NCBI GenBank assembly: GCA_003117195.1
Contig: BDSI01000120.1
Span: 310,045-374,044, forward strand
Source of the DNA: Eudorina sp. 2006-703-Eu-15
Taxonomy: Eukaryota > Chlorophyta > Chlorophyceae > Chlamydomonadales > Volvocaceae
Reading direction: 5' to 3'
Length of the DNA: 64,000 nucleotides
The notes under the pieces were generated by a model. That model worked only from the letters and a program-made list of their open reading frames with translations, made no database searches and was not told the DNA's origin. Of the stretch, positions 56,843 to 64,000 are shown piece by piece. Both the position numbers and the translations under genes were made by a program. The stretch's first letter is position 1. Every line of letters begins with the position of its first letter.

Positions 56843-59674
56843 ATGGCCATGCCGTTTCGCCGTACCATGATTCCCAGCTGGATCACTCTTCTGACCTTAT
56901 CGATGCTTGCTGTTGCTCACTCACATTCAAGCCTTCGTCCACTGACAACGCTTCAGAAATTCAAGGCTATTACGAATTATGGAGATGTGTCGTTCTACAG
57001 CAACATTATTGAAAAGCTGCGCAACGGTCGCTGCCTCAACCTGACAGCCATAGGTGAGGCTGGGATCCTTGAACAATTACGGTAGTAAGCTAATGCAGTA
57101 CCACATTTGGATATCGTCCGGGCTACATACACATACATCACCCCGGGTATTCAACCGCCGTCAGCGTGCCATTGCGCAAGGCGCCGGTTTGCAGGGGTGT
57201 CCGTAGGGCCGCGTTCACTGGGACAATCACATAGGGGCACAGCATTCCACATCAAGGCAAGGCAGCTTGCGGCGGCGGCCCACCCTCCAATCGGTTTGGA
57301 TGACACGCAGGGATACAGGGTGATACAGGGGGTACTCGCACGTGTGTCGCAGGCTGCTGGTCTGCTCAGGCCGAGTAGGAATGTTTTGGATGCATGAGCT
57401 TCCGCTTGTGTACGGCCTGCAAAACTGAGCATGGGCCAAGCACTGCGATGAAAGTCGCCGAGCGCCGAGAAATGCGACTTTACAGTCGCTAGCGCGACGG
57501 GCTCGCCACTTGGGACGGGCGGCAACCAGGAGGCCACCTTGTACACCAGAGTTGTCGTCCGGGGTGCCATCTGCCAAAGTGCGACTGCGGTGGCAGCGGG
57601 CCAGCCCAGGAAGTCATCATGGCGGCGTCCTGCCGGGAGGCCGTAGAACTTGCCAGGGCGCCAAGGAGCTAGTCCGACGTGGTTAACGAGCCCTTGCTCC
57701 GCACAGTGCCAGGCTGCAGCTGCACCCGGGCAATTACCACGTCCGGTCCAGCGGCGCGGCCAACGGGCAAAACGTCGACGGGACGTGACAGCGAGTGAGG
57801 GTGGAAGAAGACCCGGGTGCAGAGAAAGGAGGGGAACGACCGGCAAACCAACTCTTTTCCGGCACGGGAGAGGTCAGCTCAGGGATGCGAAATGGCGAAC
57901 GAAACCCCGACAGCTGGCTGTAGCGGTCAAAGGGCACCTATGAGGCACACCCTGGAGGTGCATGATTGAGCGATCAGGATCACCTGACAGCTGTCCAGCT
58001 CCTTCACGGTGATGACGGTCCGTCATCATCTTGGCTGCCCCTGCCTGTCGCATGAACAGGGGCTCACCGGTCCTTGTGGGCCTTCAAACTGCTGGTTCGA
58101 AAGATAAACACGCCCATGTGTTCGAAATATACATTCTCCCATCATGAAACATCTGGGCTGCTGCGCAAATGTTGGCTTACCATCACACTCTTCGCGGCCG
58201 TTTCTCCTTTGACGCCCGTTCACAGGTGGAAGTGTGACGACAGGCCACTTCAACAAAACGGGTATTCCAGACGATCTTCGGTGGCACCATCTCGTCCCAA
58301 AACTGCTCAATGAGCAGTTCCCTTGCAGCCCCGAGGGGCACAACATAAGCGTCCTTGGCAAGGGGGCTGTGTCGACCAGATACTGGATTGACACTTTGGT
58401 CGGGCGGCAGGAGGCGGCATTTAACGGGTCCGACCTGGTCATGCTGGAAACAGCCGTCAATCAAAATGCAGTTCGAGCTGTTGCGCAGCAGGAGGCGGAA
58501 ATCATATTGACCCGCCAATCCCGTCGGGTCATGCTGCAGCAGGGTGGGGCGGGCAGCGCTGGTCCTGCTTTCCGGAATTTTACGGGTACAGCAGTTATGT
58601 GGGTCGTCGCATCCAGTCGTGCTTATGGAGGGGTCGGATTGTGGTGAGTAATTCGTGTATACAGAACGTCCTGTAGAGGCAAGTTTTATTATAAGCTCTC
58701 CCACCCGTGTGTGTGCCCCCTACAGGACGGGTGTTCCGTATGAACGACTGGGCGACGCCATGTACGCTCAGCTACCTGTCGCCCAGCATCATGGAGCGGC
58801 CATCGTGTCAGGTTGGTGCTCTGCAGCAGGACTGCACACTCATGATTGTTTCGCCGCTGGCGAAGTTATACTCGCAGACGCCGCCTGAGATTGCCCTAAT
58901 TAACCCCGACGTGCGTTTGTATGCAGCACTGGACGCATATGGACCCTTTCCAACCAAGGCTGCACAAGACTGGTTCAACTCGTCTTGGTACGCTGGATGG
59001 CCGTAGGGGATATCATTCACCCGCCGCAAGAGGGCCATGTGGTGGTTGCCGAGCTGATTGTGAACTACCTCCGGACGATCTTCGATCATGCGAACGAGTT
59101 TACTGGATATGGGCTGTCCAATGCCTATGTACCGCGGGCGCCTCGTTTTCTAGACGAAGCGACCCGCGACATGTACTTGGACCTGCGGCCAGTCACCGCT
59201 GGCCTCGCGGACTGGCGTACCCGGCAGGTGAACATGTCTGGAAACTGCGATTCCTGGAGGTGGTACGAGGATGTCCCAAATAAGGCAGGCTTTATCTCGC
59301 TGCGGGCGAAATCAATTTGTGTGCTCTTCGTGCCTCCGCTTGAGGTCAAGCGCATCAGCGCTGGTGAAATACACCTGCAAGTGATGAAGTCGTACATGTT
59401 CATGGGTGTGCTGAACGTGTCGGTGACCACCAACATGATCCGACCAGGGAGCTCGTGTGCGGAATCGTATGACCCCAATGCACCGGTGGTTGGCTCATTG
59501 ATTGTCGACTGTCTGTGGAAAGAGCGCGCATCACTGGTGAGGGGTGAGTCCCTGCATATCCCGGTGCTGAACCAGGCGCAAGCGAACTCAACATGTCTTT
59601 ACATGCACTTTGCCGTGGCGGAAACCACACGCGCACAAAACAAGGTTAAATTGCTGGGGTTCTCGCTCTTCTAG
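56843..59674 (+). pseudogene. SGNH/GDSL-like hydrolase, gene 2, probably frameshifted
   Basis: Four exons: 56843-57053, 58226-58643, 58726-58811 and 58927-59674. Signal peptide near the N-terminus (hydrophobic WITLLTLSMLAVAH). SGNH blocks: GGSVTTG with the nucleophile Ser about residue 73, ISVLGKGAVS, ETAVNQN near 145-151 (in place of EYSFNDG of gene 1) and GDIIHPPQEGH with both Asp and His of block V present. The C-terminal domain matches that of gene 1 (NKAGFISLRAKSICVLFV to KLLGFSLF). The spliced length is 1,463 nt, one short of a multiple of three: exon 4 reads WFNSSWYAGWP then TAG, while the downstream frame starts VGDIIHPP. A single lost base near 58999-59007 explains this, by mutation or sequencing error. 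An alternative acceptor at about 58957 would keep the frame open but replaces residues that look homologous. Putative TGTAA poly(A) signal at 59773. Confidence 0.7.
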
Positions 59675-61726
59675 GTAGTATCTCATTGAGGTAGGTTCCA
59701 GGGCAGCGAGGTTCATTTTATTGCGTTGCGGAACGAATTTACGAAATGAGTGGGCTACCGAATGCGTGAACATGTAAGCTAATTCTGCAAGCAGGTCATG
59801 GCGAAGCCCGTGTTTCGCCTGCAAGGCGCTTGGATTGTGAGTCGTGTGGTTTGGGAGGCGAGTGCGTAAAGTCAAACGGAGCGTGGAATGTAGTTCAGTA
59901 GTACAAGGCGTATCGATGTATTAACTGGAGAGGGGAGAGAACCACGCTCGCACGCTCGTTCACTAATGTTGGGGCGGCTAATGGGACGGCCACCACGACA
60001 TCCTGCTGGTTGGCATCCATGATCCCTTGATGGGGTCCAGGATAACACTTGCTCGTTTTATCTTGCAATCCTGAAATGGAACAAAATGGACAGGACGCCG
60101 GCCTCCCAAGGTCATGGCAGCCCTTGCGTGGACACAGCACCCTTACCCGCCATCACAGACGCTGGCATAGTAGGTGTACATCGGGTGTTTTCCCGGCTGC
60201 TATATTTCATACTGAGTTGGCATGGAGATGGCCATACATGTGCGCCGTTGTTGGAAGATTAGTTGCGCTGTCGTGCGCATGTGACGGCGCGGCTATTTCG
60301 TGGCACCATCACCACGTCAACGGGTGGACGCCTCGTCAGCAAGGTACAGCTCCTACAGCAGCTACAGCCCTTCGATCCGAGATTATATCATACGCCGGAG
60401 ATGAACGAAATCCCATCCGCGGCATAAGTTTGTAGCACGGTGGGACACCGTCATGGCGACAATCAGTACCGTACGCGAGTGGTGGCAAAGTATGTGCCGT
60501 GCCGTCATATGCACACGACAACATGGCCCAGTGAACTACACTTCACCGGCTTTCAGGTTGTAACTTCCGGCTATGGCATCTACACCAACCCTGGTAACCA
60601 GGCGCGGGGTTTATCAGCATAGAGCGCCGATCGGGGTTGTTCAGGGGCATGCAATTGACTGATTTCGTCCACATTATTTATGGTTCCTTCTGCTCACTTG
60701 ACGTCGTCGTTGGTGCCAGCTGCCCTTCAGAAATGCAACCGTTGCAAACGGTTACAAGGTGGACCCTTAGTGCTGACTGGGCGACCCAACGGCTCCAGAT
60801 ACGGTAGTTTCGTAGGCGCCTCATCTCATCTACCCTACCAAGGACTGCGCACCCATCCACCACACCCGCGGGGGTTTCATGCAGGCATAGAGAGCCATAC
60901 CAGCCAACACACCAGGTTCCTGATGGACCAGGACTGGAAACCGCGCCAGGCCCGCCGAATTACTTGGCGGGGAGGAGCCGGGGTTACACTTTATTACTAG
61001 GGCATTTTTCTTCACAGTCCTATAGAGCCCTTGACAGAGCCAAGGTTTCGCCGTCCCGTGGGGTATGTCATGTCAGAGTGCGGCAAAACCCCATGTAACC
61101 CGTGCCTGTCGTAGGTCCGTGTGAATACTCTCTGGCGATGGCCGCCGGGGGCAGGATGGTTTCGCTTCTCTTGGCTGCGCGAAAAGCGATTCGGTGGCAC
61201 TTCAGTGCCCCGGATCTCGTCGCTCTTACAACCAGAGACGAACCAGAGGGCTAATGGAACGCGGTTGATATCGTTATTATTGTTATGCGAAAAGGCCTTA
61301 AACGAACTGAAAACCAGGTAAAGACTTGTTGATCACGCGAAATAGCTTAGGGAAACCCAACAAATACCTCCTGCAAGAGGTTTCATCGAGAATCTCCAGC
61401 AAATTGAACACCGTTTGCACTAGCGAACACTGGTCCATAACGGCTTCATCACCTGCTTGCGCACGGGAAAACCCCAGGTTCCAAAGCCGCTGCCTGAATT
61501 TGTCGTATCGTAGACGGATATTAACGTAGCACATGCTCCTCATTCCCGACAAACGCTTGGCCGATATGCTGCAAACAGTACGAAATTGCACGCCCAACCG
61601 TTTGCGTCACGACGGATCCAAAGGCCGCCAGCCACTTTAACAAACCCGCCGCACCGTTGCAATAGTACTTGAAAATTGACTCGAGCGCAAATTAATACTT
61701 GATCGTTGTATTATGCCTTGGCAGTC
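59675..61726. other. Intergenic, ~2 kb, with a LINE fragment
   Basis: No gene is supported. Apart from the LINE scrap at 60770-60975, I see only short open frames. The right end must contain the promoter of the coiled-coil gene. Confidence 0.45.
60770..60975 (-). mobile_element. LINE fragment (LINE-d)
   Basis: Similar to 13500-13640 of LINE-b: shared landmarks are CCAAGGACTGCGCACCCA, CCATACC(A/G)GC(C/A)AACACACCA and TGGAAACCGC. On the minus strand it gives a short peptide ending WWMGAQSLVG comparable to GGWVRSPWLVL of LINE-b. Only about 200 bp is recognisable. Confidence 0.55.
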
Positions 61727-64000
61727 ATGTTGTTACACGTTCTCCTGGCTGTAAACGTTCTGCTTATTATACTCACCCTATATTTTTTTAAAAAAGCCCG
61801 TGATAGCGATGCTAAACAGCGCAAGAAGCAGCAAGAGCTGGAAAAGGCATGGAAAGAGCGGGACGAAGCACAGGCGCACAAACATGAAGCCGATCAACTA
61901 CTGGTGAGTCCGTAAAACTATATCGGGAAGAGAGGGCATATGTGGTGGAGAAAGCTTTCGTGTCATTTTCGGTACCTGAATTTTGCCGCGAACTGGAGTT
62001 CTTGTTCCGCGGCTACAAACCAAGTTGCCCGTGCGCAGAGGACATTACAGGAAGACATTACAGAAAAGTCGAGAACGATTGCTGGTCTGGGCAAGCTTGT
62101 TGAGGAGCAGGACATAGAAATCGAGGAACTCAGGTGACGGCCCATCGAAATCGGGCTTCAGTTGCAACTATCTTGCTGGGGGGAACGGCGATATATACTA
62201 CTGGCTGCATGTGATCCTATTTATCCACGCCCGGGCGAGATGGGAAGACGCTTGGACGCTTATGCTGTCGCCGGTGCCATTGCCACAGGCATGATAGAGA
62301 AAAGCTCAAGAGCGACTGTTTCTACGCCAAGCAGGATCTCAGGCGTGCGGAGGGTTTATTGCGCCAGCGGGGCCTGGCGGTCGCTACGCCTCAAACTGCT
62401 ACCCGTCATGGGCTTCGACGGGAAAACACTCCCCGGACCACCATGACAACCGTACTGGCGCTGACAGGCACTCCCGTGCATCCTCCGTCAGGGCACGGCC
62501 GGGCAGCTGCATCAACTGCAGCCGCACTGCCGACGCCCAAGTTTATGGTAGAGTCTGCTTTCATGCAAGGTGCGCTCTTTATAGCCCACTAGCGCGGCGC
62601 CCACTCAGGATATACATTCAGTCAAGATCGACACATGCGATGCCATGGCACCGATTCTGAGAAAGCAAAACTAGGGATCTTCACAATGGGCATGTGTTTT
62701 ACCAGATCTGTGCTTTCGTCATCAGCGCTTGACCGCGGACGTCGGTGCTGTATCGTAATGGTACCCGCAGGATCCCTGCAAGAGGATGAGGAAGTATCTT
62801 CTGGCCCGGCTGAGCAGCAGGTATGCTGTGCATGTTGGTGGCCATTCATGGTAACGTTGTGATGATGGTTTTGAATATATTGCAGCGTTCTTGTTGGGTG
62901 TACACGGCGAAAGCCTAATCTATAGGCGTCAGCTGACGCATGTCTCGCAGATGCAACGTCCGTCAGTCGTATTGCTCTTCAAGAGCACATTGCGGAGAAC
63001 CGATTATGAATGAGATCACGCACCTGATCTTCGGTTGATACGCAGGGCCCTCCCTCTCAAGAGGGATGCCGCTGGACACGTGATGAGGTGGCGCGACAGG
63101 AGACTTTGGAGGCCAGCCTGCGCGAAGAGCTGTCCAAGGCACAGGCGGAGTGCGAGGCGCTCAGTAAGCGTCTGGCTGTGGACGATAGGCGCCTGGCTGA
63201 GGCCGACGCGCGTCTGTCTGAAGTCAACGGGCGCCTGGCTGAAGCCAACGCGCGCCTGGCTGAAGCTATCGCCTGTCAGCGTGTGGCTGAAGAAGCGAAG
63301 TTGGAGGCGGAGGAGGTTGCGGCTTCTGCGACCAGATCGCTACGCGCACAGTTCGAGGCGGATGTGCAGCATCTGAGTTCCGATCATGAGGCCCGCGTGC
63401 AGCAGCTGCGGGAAGATCATGAGGCCCGGGTTGCTGCACTGGAGGTACGACATGCAGCAGATGTGCGAGGGTGCCTCGGTTTTTGGACGTGACACTGCGC
63501 TGCGCTTGAATGTAGCGGCTGATAAACGAATGTGGCGGCTGATGAACTGCGTGCGGCAATTTTGGCGGTGCGCGCAGTCCATGCAACGAGTCTAATGTGA
63601 CGCGCCGGCTATATTGCGCTGATGCATGAACAGGCGCAGCTCAAGGATATGTCGCGACGCAACGCAAGCCTATTGGTGGATACGGAGCAGGCCCAGGTGC
63701 GTGTGAAAGGCAACTGAACCAAGGGTGGTGTATCATGGATAGTACGGGTATGCGTTGCAGAATTTATTGCTTGTTTCGTAAGATGAGTCCATGGATTGTG
63801 TCTTTATGGATGAACCTCTTGACAGATGTGAATTCGTCTTGCACAGGACAACCAGGAGGAGCTCGCCATCACTTGCTCAAACCTACAGGTGTGTCGTTGG
63901 AGTACAGCAGCGAGGGGTCGTGCCCCAAGCCTCGGCAAGCGCACACCGGACAGACTTTATCACGTTCTGCAACGTTGCGGCCCACGAATTGTTGCGCTTC
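61727..64000 (+). CDS. Membrane-anchored coiled-coil protein (3' incomplete)
   Basis: Proposed exons 61727-61903, 62039-62133, 62289-62569, 62726-62820, 63046-63444, 63634-63696 and 63847-63888, continuing past the window; GT/AG borders and phases agree. Residues 1-22 form one hydrophobic segment (LLAVNVLLIILTLYFF) followed by a basic/acidic heptad-rich region (SDAKQRKKQQELEKAWKERD), so a single N-terminal membrane anchor or signal anchor with a cytosolic coiled coil is likely. A second coiled coil (EDITEKSRTIAGLGKLVEEQ) precedes a Thr/Pro-rich linker. Exon 5 holds a long helix with repeats RLAEADARLSEVNGRLAEAN and SDHEARVQQLREDHEARV. The family is not recognised; such proteins are often tethers or scaffolds. 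The donor of exon 3 (62569) and possible small exons between 63444 and 63634 are uncertain. Confidence 0.6.

Overview
The window is nuclear DNA of a eukaryotic green alga, most likely a chlamydomonadalean (volvocine-type) chlorophyte. Host genes are split by many introns with GT...CAG borders, coding exons are GC-rich, putative poly(A) signals are TGTAA, one gene encodes an octotricopeptide-repeat (OPR) protein, and LINE remnants carry the zinc-binding tail typical of such algae. All exon models were made by eye from frame, splice-site and phase agreement and have not been checked against transcripts. The species cannot be named from sequence alone.

Layout. 1-3.8 kb: 3' part of a plus-strand gene of unknown function with repeated Trp-Arg modules. 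3.8-18.3 kb: a nest of repeats. It holds three copies of a ~1-kb hairpin-ended non-coding element (family E, with a fourth partial copy at 24.3 kb), two direct copies of a 3.1-kb repeat (family R), and minus-strand LINE remnants. One E copy sits inside the second R copy and the first R copy preserves the empty site; another E copy sits inside a LINE. 18.4-21.8 kb: secreted SGNH/GDSL-like hydrolase gene 1, eight exons including a 14-nt micro-exon. 21.8-29.4 kb: gene-poor, with E4, a minisatellite, two decayed Ty3/gypsy pol remnants and a small fold-back repeat. 29.4-36.1 kb: OPR gene on the minus strand. 38.4-43.6 kb: a nicotinate phosphoribosyltransferase gene with a LINE 3' end in one intron. 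44.6-47.2 kb: a nucleosome assembly protein (NAP1) gene. 50.19-56.72 kb: a 6.5-kb candidate DNA transposon flanked by a perfect 8-bp target duplication, with ~2-kb terminal inverted repeats that carry 70-bp minisatellite arrays, homopolymer tracts and a tRNA-like module, around a cysteine-rich gene. 56.8-59.7 kb: SGNH hydrolase gene 2, apparently broken by a one-base frameshift. 61.7-64.0 kb: start of a membrane-anchored coiled-coil protein gene that runs off the window.

The host genes do not form a pathway: NAD salvage, histone chaperoning, organelle RNA metabolism and secreted ester hydrolysis are represented by single genes. The two SGNH hydrolases are diverged paralogues in the same orientation, and each has a mobile element ending within 200 bp upstream of its start codon. 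The most unusual object is the 6.5-kb inverted-repeat element.
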